DNA of 64,000 nucleotides from JAHEDT01 sp963825615 (GCA_963825615.1 CAWGTV010000002.1:62001-126000); one strand, 5' to 3'. Shown: positions 19,804 to 30,626, counted from the first letter of the stretch. The notes: generated from the sequence alone by a model not told the origin. Numbers and translations are program-made.

Positions 19804-21709
19804 TCAGTTGTACATCTTGCCGAACAGACCCTTTTTCTCTTTGTCGACTTCTCCCTTGCGCATGCTCATCGCACGCAGTTCCCTGAGGGTCTCGGTACAA
19901 TTCGGGTTGTACGGGATCGCTCTTTCGAAACGCCGCTGGGCTTCCTTCTCTTTGCCTTCATCCGTGCTTCTATAGCCGAGGTACAAATGTGCCTGGCTCA
20001 ACCTGGGATTCAGCTCGGTAGCTCACATCAGGTTTTACGGCTATTGATAATCACATCCGGTGCCCCTCTATCGGCCTTGTAAGCTGACCATGCCTGGAAC
20101 ATGAGGTATTCGGCTTCGTTGGGACTGAGTTCTACAGCGTCGGCAAAGGCTTTCTACGCGGCATCATATTTCTTGACGCGGAAGAGGCCCATGCCTTTCT
20201 GGAAGGCGGTCTCCGCTTCGAGGATGGTTTCCAGGCTCGTGGTCGTGCCGGAGGATATCCCTTTGCGATCGTTGAGGTAGCGCGCCTTGGCGGTTGCGTC
20301 GCTCAGCGTTTCATGGGCATCGCTGATGCGCTGGAAGAGGGCATTGACCTTGTCCTTCAGGTCGAGCAGGACATCCTCCTCGAAAAAGCGGTCCGGGTGA
20401 TATTTCTTGACCAGGCTGTGATAGGATTTGCGGACCTGCTCCCTGGAGTCAGATTCGCTCACGCCGAGCAGGGTGAAGTAATCCTGCGTCCATCATCCAG
20501 GCATAATCTTTCAGGAAGCTTTCCCGCCGGGAGCGAACATCCCTGGCCTCGCCGCAGTCGGCATCCTCGGCTTGCGCCTCCGGTTCGCTGCGCCCGACCA
20601 GGATGCCGGTACTCAGGAGCGTGGCCAGGAGCGGTTCCGCCTCTTTGCGCGACAGCAGATGCCTTTTGAGCACTTCGCGCAGGGTGGTCTTCCCCTGGCA
20701 ACTGTCCAGGATGCGTTGTTCGCTGGCAGTGAGCTGGATTTCCTGGAAGCGGTAAAGCGGGTTCTCGGCCAGTTGCAGGTAGTGGTCGAGGTGCGGCTCA
20801 AGAATCTTCAGCAGCTGTTCGCGACCGGCATAGTCGCGCAGACCCCTGCAGGATCAGGTTGGCCGGCGACAGGTCGATGCTGGTTATCCCCTGTTTGAAC
20901 TCGCGGGCCTGTACGAATCGGTAGCTGCCGTCCGGCCAGGAAAAGGTGTCGAGGAGTTTTTCCAGAACCTGCTTGCGCAGCACGTCGTTCAGCTGATGTG
21001 GCGTAATCAGCCCCATCTCGATCAGCGCCATGCCATGGCGCTGGCCATTCTCCTTGGCGATCTCAAGGGATTTCTGCAGCTGTTCGGCACTGAGATTGCC
21101 GGTGCGCACGAGCATCTGGCCGAGGAACTCCTTCACCAGGTTTGAGCGCACGAAAATCGGATAGCCGTTGCGAATGTAGACGACCTTCTTGACGCCGTTG
21201 CTCTCCAGGTGCAGCAGTCCGGTCGCCCGCAAACTGTAGAGGTTGTGCAGGACACGCGGCAGTCCTGTCTCGGAGAGCTTTTCCTCGACGCTGAGGCATT
21301 CTGCCTCTGTCGCGGCTGTCGGCACACCGATCAGGGCATCAATCTTCTCGTGGAGGGTCTTCAGGGGGAAGGGCTTGAGCAGGTAGTCGCGTCGCCCCGT
21401 ACTGCTCGCGGGCTTCGCAGATATGGTCCGTCTGCTTGTAAAAAGCAGTCATCATGATGACCGGCAGCTCTTTGGTCTTCGACAGAGACCTGAGCTAACG
21501 GCAGAGTGCAGACCGTTGGTTCCTGGCAGGAGGATGTCCAGGAGTGTAGGTCAAACTCGTGATTGTTCAGTGCCCGCAAGGCTTCTTCCGCTTCTGCAAA
21601 ACTATGGACCTTGTAGCCGCGCAGGCGCAGCGATTCGGAAATGAAGCGGCGGATATTCGGATCGTCGTCGACCAATAGAATGTGCTTGCTGTCCTCCTCA
21701 GAACGTCAT
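19804..21709 (-). pseudogene. receiver - DUF4388 - J-domain - TPR regulatory protein, frame broken repeatedly
   Basis: One gene of about 630 codons spread over at least five frame segments. In order: a CheY-type receiver (HILLVDDDPNIRRFISESL with the acidic triad), a DUF4388/PATAN domain (GLPRVLHNLYSLRATGLLHL; GVKKVVYIRNGYPIFV), a J-domain carrying the HPD motif (LVKKYHPDRFFEED), and TPR-like C-terminal repeats ending FGKMYN. The architecture is one associated with Geobacter-type bacteria. The phosphorylated receiver presumably controls the downstream modules, and the J-domain would recruit an Hsp70 (DnaK). The start is placed at the ATG at 21709, just after the glnE stop; removing one T from its TTCT gives MTSEEDSKHILLVDDD. 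Alternative reading: separate small genes, less likely because the breaks fall inside domains. Confidence 0.7.
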
Positions 21710-21710
21710 G

Positions 21711-24700
21711 TTAAGCGCTCTCCGTGCAATTCAGGATGCGGTCGAATACCTCGCGAATGGTTTGGGTCGTCCCGGCATAGTCTTCCAAGAAAAGTTTTTC
21801 CGGTCGCCCATGGGCATCGGGGTAGCCCAGATGACGGGCCAGTTTTGCCAGGTAAGCGGGCTCGGCAGTCAACTCGTTGACCGACTGGTCGTGCACCAGG
21901 CGCAACTTGTTTTCCAGGCGGCGCAGGAACTTGTAGCCGGACACCAGAGGCTCACAGTCCTTTTTTGAAATCAAGCCTTCGCTCTGTAGGATCGCGGAGG
22001 GCATCCACCGTGTTGCGGCAGCGCAGTGTCGGCCTGTCCCTGCCGTGTCGCAGCTGCAGATACTGGGCAATGAATTCAACGTCAACCATGCCACCGCGGC
22101 CGGTTTTGATGTTGCGGTGCTGCGCGTCTTCTTTGCCGAGTTCTTTCTCCATGCGCTGGCGCAAGCGACAGATCTCTTCAGCAAGATTTTCCGGCAGGGG
22201 TCGCTCGTAGACGATCGCCGCGGTGAGGGCATCGAAATTTGCCGCCAGTTCCGTCGCCCCGGCAACTACCCTGGCCTTGATCAGCGCCTGTCGCTCCCAT
22301 GGTGCGGCAGAGCTCTTGTGGTATTCGCGATATGCCGGCAGGGATGACACCAGCGGCCCCTGGTTGCCGGATGGTCGCAGGCGGGTATCGATTTCGTAAA
22401 CATAGCCTTCCTGGGTCATCAAGGTCAGAACCGAGATGATTCTCTGGGCAAGCCGTGCAAAATACTGTTGGTTGGTCTGTGGCCTGAATCGCTCCGAGGT
22501 CGGTCCCGGTAGCCGGCCGGGTGTTGCCTTCCCCTTCATAAATGAAGATGATGTCGAGGTCGGAGTGGTAGTTGAGCTCCATGCCGCCGAGCTTGCCCAT
22601 GCCGATAATGGCAAATTCCGCTTCATGGGATGCGCCATTGTCGTTCTGGCAAAATGGCAAACCGTAGCGTTCCAGTAACTCCTCCCTGGCGACGTCGAGA
22701 GCGCACTGCAAGCAGACATCGGCCACCAGGGAGATCTGGCTTGTCGTTTGCCCTTGAGGCGTGTGGCCATGAATATCGTTGAGGGCGATGCGCAGAAACT
22801 CTTCGTTGCGGAAGCGCCGCAGGGTGTTCAACTTGTCCTCGTAATGTGATGCGTTACTCATCTGCCCGGCCAGTTCGTCGGCGAGCTCTTCGGCACTCTT
22901 AAGGTTGCGGGCGTAGCTTGTTGAAACCAGGGAGTCGAGGACTTCTGGGTGCTGAATGAAATTGCGAGTGAGAAACTGGCTGGTCGCAAACAGGGAGACC
23001 AGGACCTTGATGATTTGCGGATTCTCGGCGAGCAGGGCGTAGTAGGTGCCGCGCGCCCGGCGACAGGCTTCAAGGAACTTTTCCATGTTCCCCAGGGCCA
23101 TGGGCGGATCCGGGCTGAGCAGGACTTCCTGGAAGAGCAAGGGCGCAATGCGGTCAAGCTGGCGGCGCGCCCGTTCGGTCAGATACCCTTTGGTGCCACC
23201 TTGGCGCAAGACGGTCAGACTCTCGTAAGCGCCTTCCGGAGGGCGGAACCCCTTCCCTTCGAGAATATCTAGGCAATAGTCCGGGTCAGCGTTGGCGTCG
23301 AACAGGATAGCCACCTCGGGGCTGACCTGAGTCGGCAGCTCTTCTTCGCTGGTGTAGAAAAGATCGCGGAAAATCGCCGTGACTTTGCCCCGGTGCTGCT
23401 GCAGTGCCGTCATGAATTGATCGGTGTCTGCAAAGCCGCAGCGCCTGGCCAGCGACGTGAGCTCTTCAGGGCGCGTCGGCAGGTTGTGGGTCTGCTGCTC
23501 GTGGACCACCTGGATGCGGTGCTCAACGGTACGCAGAAAGCGGTAGGCAGCACTCAGGTCATCCCGCTCCTCGATAGTGATCAACTTCTCGGCGCAGAGC
23601 ACCTGCAGGGCTTCGAGGGAATTGCGCAACCGCAGGCGTGGATTCTTACCGGCGTTGATCAATTGCAGGGCCTGGATGAAGAACTCAATTTCACGGATGC
23701 CGCCCCGGCCCAGTTTGAGGTTGCGTTCCCCTTCCTGCTCGCGCGTCAGGCTGCGGTCGATCTTCTGCTTCATGACCTTGATGTCATCGATCATGGCGTA
23801 ATCGAGGTGGCGGCGGTAGATGAATGGCTGCAAACGTTGCAATAGCTGCTCGCCGAGCTCCTTCGAGCCAGCCACCGGGCGGGCTTTGAGCATGGCCGAA
23901 CGTTCCCAGCTCTGACCCCAGCTCTCATAGTAGGTTTCGCCGGCGGCGATCGAGTTTGCCATCTCGCCGCTGTTCCCTTCAGGGCGCAGGCGCAGGTCGA
24001 CGCGGAAGACGAAACCGTCTTCCGTAGCTTGCCCGATGGCCCGGGTGATCAGCTCCGATAGTTTGACAAAGTATTGGTGTAGCGATATGCGGTTGCGCAG
24101 CCCGCGCACAGGGTCGTCAAAGCCCGTGGTCTGGCCGCGATCGGAACTGTAAAAGTAGATCAGGTCGATGTCGGAAGAGAAGTTCAATTCGCAACCACCG
24201 AACTTGCCCATGCCGAGAATGGTGAATTGGGCTTCCTCGGCAGGGTGTTTGCCCACGGGGTCTAGAAGCGGTACGCCGTATTCGGCCTGCAATTGCAGCC
24301 TGCAGACTTCGAAGGCCCTTTGCAGGGTTGCGGCCGCTAGCGCGGAGAGCTCGGCCGTGACTTCCTCGAGTTCGGCCAGGCCGCAGAGGTCGCGACCGCC
24401 GATCCGCAGCATTTCCTGGGCCTTGAAGATGCGCAGCCCTTTCTTGAGGGCCGCCATATCGGCGTGGTCGGCAATTAACTCGCGCAGTTCACTGCACATT
24501 TGCTCTTCGGTTTTTCTGCTGCTGATTTGCCCCTTGCGAAACAACCCGGCGAAAAAATTTGCCCGGCGGCAGAGAATGCCGGCCAGGAAAGGGGATGCCC
24601 CGAGAATCGTGAGTAATTGGCGGGCAGAGGTCGCATCGATGAGAACGATTGGCAGGTCGGTTTGGTCGGCTGTACCGCTCAGGCGTTCGAGATTGTTAAG

Positions 24701-24907
24701 CGCCAGGTCCGGATCGGCGGTGGCCAATGCCTGCTCGGCGAGGGTGACGACAAGTCGCGGGTCGGTCAACGCCTGCTGCAGCAGGACGAGGTTGGTTGCG
24801 GTTTTGGCCGGCTCGGCAAAGCCGGCTTTGGCAGCACTGGTCGCCAGCGCCGTTTCATCGCCAGCGAGGAGCTGATCCTGCCATGTCTGGGACTCTGTGA
24901 AACTCAT
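21711..24907 (-). CDS. glnE: glutamine synthetase adenylyltransferase/adenylyl-removing enzyme, two C-terminal frameshifts
   Basis: About 1,065 codons. GlnE attaches or removes AMP on glutamine synthetase in response to nitrogen status. Both nucleotidyltransferase halves are visible: the N-terminal one with MGKFGGCELNFSSDIDLIYFY and RLRPEGNSGEM, the C-terminal one with MGKLGGMELNYHSDLDIIFIYE and TRLRPSGNQGPLVSS. The frame breaks near 22505, between GNTRPATG and PTSERFRPQTNQQYF, and near 21975, before LISKKDCEPLVSGYKFLRRL. The tail then reads to a normal end, ILNCTESA. The start codon is nine bases from the mtnA stop, so the two are probably cotranscribed. Some deltaproteobacteria lack GlnE-based control; here it seems present. 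Confidence 0.9.
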
Positions 24908-24915
24908 GTGGTTGA

Positions 24916-25992
24916 CTATCCACTCTTGCGCACAAAGGCTGCCAGCTGTACGAGATAGTCGCCCTTGGCGACGCCATGTTCGGTGATGATGGCGCTGACC
25001 AGCCGGGCCGGGGTGACGTCGAAGGCCGGGTTGTACACGGCAATCTCCGCTGGCGCCAACTGCTGCTCGCCGATGTGGGTGACCTCGCGGGCATCGCGCT
25101 CTTCAATCGGAATCTGCGAGCCGTCGGGGATCTGCAGGTCGATGGTTGAAGTCGGTGCGGCTACGTAGAAGGGGATGTTGTGCTCCCTGGCCAGGACGGC
25201 GACCGTGTAGGTGCCGATCTTGTTGGCGACATCGCCGTTCGCGGCAATCCGGTCGGCACCGACGATCACCGCATCGATGGCGCCCTTGGACATCAGGTAG
25301 CCAGCCATGTTGTCACAGATCAGGACCGTCGGGATATGGTCTTGCTGCAGTTCCCAGGCGGTCAATCGCGACCCCTGCAGGAAAGGGCGGGTTTCATCGG
25401 CAAAGACGGACACCTGTTTGCCGGCCGCCACGGCCGCACGGATGACGCCGAGGGCCGTGCCGTAGCCGCCGGTGGCGAGGGCCCCGGCGTTGCAATGGGT
25501 CAGGATGCGGACCTCGTCCGGGAGCAGCGCGGCACCGTGGCGCCCCATGCTCATGTTGATGCGGATGTCCTCCTCGTTGATCGCCATGGCCTCGTACTCG
25601 AGGCCGATCTTCAGGTTGCCGACGGGTTGATCGGCGTTGGCGCGCACCAGGCTCTGCATGCGCTCCAGGGCCCAGAAGAGGTTGACTGCCGTGGGTCGAG
25701 TGGCAGCCAGCACTGCGCACACCTGGTTGAATGCGACGACAAAATCATTGTAATTGTCTGCCTCGATGGCGCGGGCACCGAAGTAGGCACCGTAGGCGGC
25801 GGTCACACCGATGGCGGGCGCACCGCGTACGACCATGCTGCGAATCGCTTCGGCGACCTCGCGATAATCAGTGTATTCCAACCAGATCTCTTCGCTCGGT
25901 AGGCGTCGCTGGTCGATCAGACGCAGAACGCCGTCGCTGTACTTGATCGGGCGGATACCCGCGGCGTTGGGGAAAAAATCACAATTGCTCAT
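24916..25992 (-). CDS. mtnA: S-methyl-5-thioribose-1-phosphate isomerase
   Basis: A 358-residue cytosolic enzyme of the methionine salvage pathway, converting methylthioribose-1-phosphate to methylthioribulose-1-phosphate. The family blocks are intact: VVRGAPAIGVTAAYG near residue 55, LTHCNAGALATGGYGTALGV with the catalytic cysteine, and VIVGADRIAANGDVANKIGT with the catalytic aspartate. The C-terminus has YNPAFDVTPARLVSAIITE. Paralogous eIF2B-like proteins exist, but these two active-site blocks favour MtnA. It lies between gatB and glnE on the same strand. Confidence 0.94.
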   Translation of the reverse strand: MSNCDFFPNAAGIRPIKYSDGVLRLIDQRRLPSEEIWLEYTDYREVAEAIRSMVVRGAPAIGVTAAYGAYFGARAIEADNYNDFVVAFNQVCAVLAATRPTAVNLFWALERMQSLVRANADQPVGNLKIGLEYEAMAINEEDIRINMSMGRHGAALLPDEVRILTHCNAGALATGGYGTALGVIRAAVAAGKQVSVFADETRPFLQGSRLTAWELQQDHIPTVLICDNMAGYLMSKGAIDAVIVGADRIAANGDVANKIGTYTVAVLAREHNIPFYVAAPTSTIDLQIPDGSQIPIEERDAREVTHIGEQQLAPAEIAVYNPAFDVTPARLVSAIITEHGVAKGDYLVQLAAFVRKSG

Positions 25993-26111
25993 GGCTTACG
26001 TCCCGTTCTTTGATGAGGAGGCCGGAGAAAGCATACACAAGACAGAGGGTTGTCTTTGAGACTCCTTCAGTATTTTACCTTCTGTGCCCTGTATTCGCGA
26101 TTGCCCCCGCG

Positions 26112-27554
26112 TCATCCTTGCAGTTTCTTTTTCAACAACTGATTCACCATGCCGGGATTGGCCTTACCCTGACTGGCCTGCATGACCTTGCCGACGAAAA
26201 AGCCGATCAGTTTGTCCTTGCCGGCCAGGTACTCGGCCACCTGCTCCGGATTGGCAGCAATGACCTCGTCGACCAGTTCTTCGATCGCTCCCGTGTCGGT
26301 CACCTGCTTGAGTCCCTCCGATGCGATGATCTGGTCGGCGGTCTGGCCGCTGAGCCACATCTTCTCAAAGACGGTCTTGGCGATTTTGCCGGAGATGGTG
26401 TTGTCAGCGATGCGTGCGAGCAGGCCACTGAGCCGCTCCGGTGTCACCGGGGCGGCGACAATCGTGGCCTCGGTTTCCTTGAGCTTGCGCAGCACCTCGC
26501 CCATGACCCAGTTGGCGCAGGCCTTGGCATCTTTGGCGAGAGCGACACAGGCGTCGAAATAATCGGCCACGACACGGTCGGCGGCAAGAACTTCGGCATC
26601 GTAGGCCGGTAGCCCCAAATCTTCGACAAAACGCCTGCGCTTGGCATCCGGCAGCTCGGGAAGGGTCGAACGCACTTCTTCGAGCCATTCCGGGCTGATC
26701 ACCAGGGGGACCAGGTCGGGGTCGGGGAAGTAGCGGTAGTCGTGTGCCTCTTCCTTGCCGCGCATGGAACGGGTCATCCCAGTGTTGCTGTCGAACAGGC
26801 GGGTCTCCTGGACAACCTTGCCGCCGCTCTCGATCAGGTCAATCTGGCGGTCCACCTCGTATTCGATTGCCTGTTTGATGAAGCGGAAGGAGTTGATGTT
26901 CTTCAGCTCCGCGCGAGTGCCGAATTCTTTCTGGCCGCTGGGGCGGACCGAGACGTTGGCATCGCAGCGGAAGCTGCCTTCTTCGAGATTGCCGTCACAG
27001 ACGCCGAGATAAACCACGATCTGGTGCAATTTCTTCAGGTAGGAAATGGCTTCGTCGGCCGAGCGCAGGTCTGGTTCTGAAACGATTTCCAGCAACGGTG
27101 TACAGGCGCGGTTGAGGTCGACCAGGGAGCAGCCGGCGGTGTCCGGCGTTTCGCCATGGATCAGTTTGCCGGCGTCTTCTTCCATGTGCGCACGGGTAAT
27201 GCCGATGCGTTTGCCAACACCCCCGTCCAGGTCAATCTCTAGCCAGCCGTGCTCGCAGACCGGCAGCTCGAACTGCGAGATCTGATACCCCTTAGGCAGG
27301 TCAGGATAGAAGTAGTTCTTTCGGGCGAAGATCGAGCGCGGCGTGATTCGGCAGTTGGTTGCCAGTCCGGTGCGGATGGCCAGTTCCACCGCTTTGCGAT
27401 TCAGGACCGGTAGGGCGCCAGGCAGGCCGAGGCAGACCGGGCAGGTCTGTGAGTTGGGCGTCTGGCCGAATGCTGTCGAACAGCCGCAGAAGATCTTGGT
27501 CCTGGTCGTCAACTGGACGTGCACTTCCAGGCCGATGACAGTTTCGTAATTCAT
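26112..27554 (-). CDS. gatB: aspartyl/glutamyl-tRNA amidotransferase subunit B
   Basis: 480 residues from the canonical start MNYETVIGLEVHVQL; an in-frame start 33 bases upstream would add a non-conserved tail. GatB phosphorylates the acyl group of misacylated Glu-tRNAGln or Asp-tRNAAsn and binds the tRNA. Conserved stretches include FCGCSTAFGQTPNSQTCPVC with paired zinc cysteines, LGLPGALPVLN, ITRAHMEEDAGK and DLNRACTPLLEIVSEPD. The C-terminal helical/YqeY-like tail is complete (GKVMQASQGKANPGMVNQLL). It forms an operon with gatA and gatC. Presence of GatCAB suggests that at least one of GlnRS and AsnRS is missing or bypassed. Confidence 0.96.
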   Translation of the reverse strand: MNYETVIGLEVHVQLTTRTKIFCGCSTAFGQTPNSQTCPVCLGLPGALPVLNRKAVELAIRTGLATNCRITPRSIFARKNYFYPDLPKGYQISQFELPVCEHGWLEIDLDGGVGKRIGITRAHMEEDAGKLIHGETPDTAGCSLVDLNRACTPLLEIVSEPDLRSADEAISYLKKLHQIVVYLGVCDGNLEEGSFRCDANVSVRPSGQKEFGTRAELKNINSFRFIKQAIEYEVDRQIDLIESGGKVVQETRLFDSNTGMTRSMRGKEEAHDYRYFPDPDLVPLVISPEWLEEVRSTLPELPDAKRRRFVEDLGLPAYDAEVLAADRVVADYFDACVALAKDAKACANWVMGEVLRKLKETEATIVAAPVTPERLSGLLARIADNTISGKIAKTVFEKMWLSGQTADQIIASEGLKQVTDTGAIEELVDEVIAANPEQVAEYLAGKDKLIGFFVGKVMQASQGKANPGMVNQLLKKKLQG

Positions 27555-27635
27555 TGAGAACCTCTGTATTATGAGAACACAGAACACAGAAGGCAGGATG
27601 GGCTCATGAGCCTTTTTTCTCCTGTGTTCCTCCTT

Positions 27636-29093
27636 CTAAATCTCCGCTGTCCGCTTGTGCCAAGCCGTTGCCTGCTCGAACGCGTGTGCGGTGCGCAGGA
27701 TGGTCGCTTCGTCGAAAGGCTTGCCGATCAGCTGCACGCCGATCGGCAGACCCTCTGTCGAGAAGCCGCAGGGCAGACTCATGGCACAGGTGCCGGCCAG
27801 GTTGACCGGAATGGTGTAGATATCCGACAGGTACATCTGCAGGGGATCGTTGACCTTTTCTCCCAGGGCGAAGGCCGGGGTCGGCGCCACCGGCGTCAAC
27901 AGGGTGTCAACTTTGGCAAAGGCCTCGAGAAAGTCCTGGCGGATCAGTGTCCTGACTTTCTGCGCCTTGAGGTAGTAGGCGTCGTAGTAGCCCGAAGAGA
28001 GGGCGTAGGTGCCGAGCATGATGCGGCGCTTGACTTCGGCGCCGAAACCGGCGGCCCGGGTCTGCATGTACATGTCGATCAGGTTTTCGGCCCGGTCGGC
28101 GCGCAGGCCGAAACGCACGCCATCGTAGCGGGCCAGATTGCTCGAAGCCTCGGCGGTGGCGATGAGGTAGTAGCAGGCCACGGCATAGGCGGTATGCGGC
28201 AGGGAGACCTCGACAATCTCTGCCCCGAGATCGCGGTAGGTTGCCGCTGCTTGTTCGATGGCTTTGCGCACATCCTCATCCAGGCCGGCGATGAAATATT
28301 CCTGCGGCAGGCCGATGCGCAAGCCTTTCAGGTCGCCGCTCAGGCTGGCCTGGTAATCGGGGATCGCTGTATTAACAGAGGTCGAATCAGCAGAATCATG
28401 GCCGGCAATCGCCTGCAGCATGAGTGCGCAGTCGCGCACGTCGCGGGTGACCGGGCCGACCTGGTCGAGTGACGAAGCGTAGGCAATCACCCCGTAGCGG
28501 GAGACGCGCCCATAGGTCGGCTTTAGGCCGACAACGCTGCAGTGCGCAGCGGGTTGCCGGATCGAGCCCCCGGTGTCGGTGCCGAGCGCCGCTGCGGCCT
28601 GGCGGGCGGCGATGCAGGCGGCGCTGCCGCCCGAAGAGCCGCCTGGAACATGGGTGAGCTTCCATGGGTTGCGTACCGCGCCAAAAGCGCTGTTCTCGTT
28701 GGAGCTGCCCATGGCGAACTCGTCCATGTTCAGCTTGCCGATAATCACTGCCTGCTGCGCTTTGATGCGGGCAATGACCGTGGCGTCGTAAGGTGATATA
28801 TAACCGTCCAGGATGCGGGAGCCGCAGGTGGTGGGCAGCCCGGCGGTGTTGAAGATGTCTTTTGCGGCGATCGGCAAACCGGTCAGGGGTGCTGCCTCAC
28901 CGGCCGCAATCCGCCGGTCGGCGGCCTGCGCTTCGGCAAGAGCCGTTTCGTCGCAGACGGTAATGAAGGTGTTGAGGACAGGATTGGTCGTTGCGATTCG
29001 ATCCAGGTAGGCTTGGGTTATCTCAACGGCCGAGAGTTCCCGCTTGTCCAGTCCGGATCGCAATTCGGCCAGGGTCAGGTCGCAAATCGTCAT
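27636..29093 (-). CDS. gatA: aspartyl/glutamyl-tRNA amidotransferase subunit A
   Basis: 485 residues from MTICDLTLAELRSGL; upstream in-frame codons encode a non-conserved extension overlapping gatC. GatA is the amidase that frees ammonia from glutamine for the GatCAB complex. The Ser-cisSer-Lys machinery is visible: the lysine in GLPIAAKDIFNT, the glycine/serine-rich VPGGSSGGSAACIAAR, and DTGGSIRQPAAHC. The C-terminus ends in the typical LPIGVQLIGKPFDEATILR. It lies between gatC and gatB in one transcription unit. Confidence 0.96.
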   Translation of the reverse strand: MTICDLTLAELRSGLDKRELSAVEITQAYLDRIATTNPVLNTFITVCDETALAEAQAADRRIAAGEAAPLTGLPIAAKDIFNTAGLPTTCGSRILDGYISPYDATVIARIKAQQAVIIGKLNMDEFAMGSSNENSAFGAVRNPWKLTHVPGGSSGGSAACIAARQAAAALGTDTGGSIRQPAAHCSVVGLKPTYGRVSRYGVIAYASSLDQVGPVTRDVRDCALMLQAIAGHDSADSTSVNTAIPDYQASLSGDLKGLRIGLPQEYFIAGLDEDVRKAIEQAAATYRDLGAEIVEVSLPHTAYAVACYYLIATAEASSNLARYDGVRFGLRADRAENLIDMYMQTRAAGFGAEVKRRIMLGTYALSSGYYDAYYLKAQKVRTLIRQDFLEAFAKVDTLLTPVAPTPAFALGEKVNDPLQMYLSDIYTIPVNLAGTCAMSLPCGFSTEGLPIGVQLIGKPFDEATILRTAHAFEQATAWHKRTAEI

Positions 29094-29121
29094 AATGAGT
29101 TGTCCGAGAAAAGATAAAAGT

Positions 29122-29409
29122 TTATTCGATGACCCGGCGGACCCGGAATGCACTGTCAGCGGCGTCCGGGGCGTTGCTCAGAGCTTGCTCAGGAGTAAAG
29201 CTGGGTCTGACTACATCGTCACGGAAGGCATTTTCCATCGGAACGGCATGGGCGGTTGGTACAATGCCGTCAGTGTCAAGGCCTTTAAGCTGCTCCACGT
29301 AGTCGAGAATGGCATCCATCTCGCCGGTAAGAGAGTCGAGTTCATCATCGCTCAAGGCCAGACGGGCCAGGCGACTGACATGCTCGACTTCTGCACGGGT
29401 AATTTTCAT
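29122..29409 (-). CDS. gatC: aspartyl/glutamyl-tRNA amidotransferase subunit C
   Basis: 95 residues, starting MKITRAEVEHVSRLARLALS, the hallmark GatC N-terminus; a longer open frame upstream is not conserved. GatC is a small structural subunit wrapping GatA and GatB. The C-terminal stretch LRDD-like FRDDVVRPSFTPEQALSNAP matches the family's R-x-D-x-V motif. It is the first gene of the gatCAB unit on the minus strand. Confidence 0.95.
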   Translation of the reverse strand: MKITRAEVEHVSRLARLALSDDELDSLTGEMDAILDYVEQLKGLDTDGIVPTAHAVPMENAFRDDVVRPSFTPEQALSNAPDAADSAFRVRRVIE

Positions 29410-29684
29410 TGTCCGGTAAACCTCCAGGGCTTGGTCTCGTCTAAGAAAGCGAGTAAGAAAACTAGCACGGGCTCCCATGATATGGCAAGCGTGACAAGCT
29501 GGTTCCCGTCCGGTTTCCGCTGTGGTCCGTTTGTTAGTCAACAAAATTCGGTTGCTAAAATCGGCAGGAGTGACACAGTATACAGTAGAAGTCTCGAATG
29601 AACATGCTAAGGCAGAGACCGGTTAATAGCCTCCATGCTCATCGACTTCTATACAACGAGAAAGCAAAAATCAAGGGAGGATGT

Positions 29685-30356
29685 ATGATGCAAACAATGA
29701 AGCGGTTTTCCTTTCTGGCCCTGATTGCGGTTACTATTTGGGGCTGTGCGGAACCGCAGACGAAAACCCAGCAGGGCGCCATCTACGGGACGGGTATCGG
29801 CGCTGCAGTCGGTGCCGGTCTGGGACAGGTGATCGGTGGCAACACCAAGTCAACTCTGGTCGGCGCCGGGATCGGTGCCGCTCTGGGCGGTATCGCCGGC
29901 GGCAGTATCGGCCGTTACATGGACAATCAGGAAGCGGCCCTGCAGCAGCAGTTCGCGGCGTCAGATGCCGCCAATATCCAGCGTAATGCGGATGTCCTGG
30001 CGGTGACCTTCAAGTCGGACGTGCTCTTTGATGTCAACTCGGCAACGCTCAAGGCTGGCGCTTACACGGAGATCAACCGTGTCGCCCAGGTTCTGGTCCA
30101 GTACCCGCAGACGACGATCCAGATCGCCGGCCACACTGATAGTACCGGGAGCGAGGTTTACAACCAGGATCTCTCAGAACGCCGGGCCATGAGCGTGCAG
30201 AACGCCCTGGTCAACCAGGGCGTTGACCCGGCGCGCATGCGCACCATCGGTTTTGGCGAGGGACAGCCGGTTGCCGACAACACCACGGAAGCGGGGCGCC
30301 AGTTGAACCGGCGGGTGGTGGTCACGATCACACCCCAGCAAAGCGGAGCCTATTGA
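29685..30356 (+). CDS. OmpA-family lipoprotein with glycine-zipper region
   Basis: 223 residues. The signal peptide ends in a lipobox with the lipidated cysteine at about residue 21 (IAVTIWGCAEP). Residues 30-85 form a glycine zipper (GTGIGAAVGAGLGQVIGG and a second copy), followed by an OmpA peptidoglycan-binding domain with FDVNSATLKAGAYTEINRVA, IAGHTDSTGSEVYNQDLSERRA and GRQLNRRVVVTI. The protein should tether the outer membrane to peptidoglycan. GGGAGG lies four bases before the first ATG and seven before the second (29688), so the second ATG is equally possible. A strong terminator follows immediately. Confidence 0.92.
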   Translation: MMQTMKRFSFLALIAVTIWGCAEPQTKTQQGAIYGTGIGAAVGAGLGQVIGGNTKSTLVGAGIGAALGGIAGGSIGRYMDNQEAALQQQFAASDAANIQRNADVLAVTFKSDVLFDVNSATLKAGAYTEINRVAQVLVQYPQTTIQIAGHTDSTGSEVYNQDLSERRAMSVQNALVNQGVDPARMRTIGFGEGQPVADNTTEAGRQLNRRVVVTITPQQSGAY

Positions 30357-30372
30357 TCCGCTTGCTTGTGTA

Positions 30373-30416
30373 AAATAAAAAGCGCCTCCCTTCAGTAGGG
30401 GAGGCGCTTTTTATTT
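30373..30416. terminator. bidirectional Rho-independent terminator between ompA-like and tatA genes
   Basis: A perfect 18-bp stem (GCGCCTCCC core extended by A/T arms) with an eight-base loop. It has A-rich and T-rich flanks on both sides, so it can stop the plus-strand lipoprotein gene and the minus-strand tatA gene. Confidence 0.9.
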
Positions 30417-30443
30417 TGATATCTTCGGTGGTGTCAATCAGCC

Positions 30444-30626
30444 TTAGTCCTTGTCTATCTTGTCAGCATCCTTTTCACTCTTCTCTTCACCTTCCTTGAC
30501 GCCATCCTTGAAGTTGCGCAATCCCTTGCCCAGGGCTCCTCCCACTGACGGTAGCTTGCCGGCACCGAAAATAATCAGCACGAGTACCAGGATGATAATC
30601 AGTTCTGTTGTGCCCAGTCCGAACAT
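30444..30626 (-). CDS. tatA: TatA/TatE-type twin-arginine translocase subunit
   Basis: 60 residues: a short N-terminal membrane helix (LIIILVLVLIIFG), the FGAGKLP hinge and an amphipathic helix (VGGALGKGLRNFKDGV), then an acidic, lysine-rich tail. This is the pore-forming subunit type that moves folded proteins across the inner membrane. No tatB or tatC is adjacent. Start MFGLGTTELIIIL is canonical. Confidence 0.93.
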   Translation of the reverse strand: MFGLGTTELIIILVLVLIIFGAGKLPSVGGALGKGLRNFKDGVKEGEEKSEKDADKIDKD

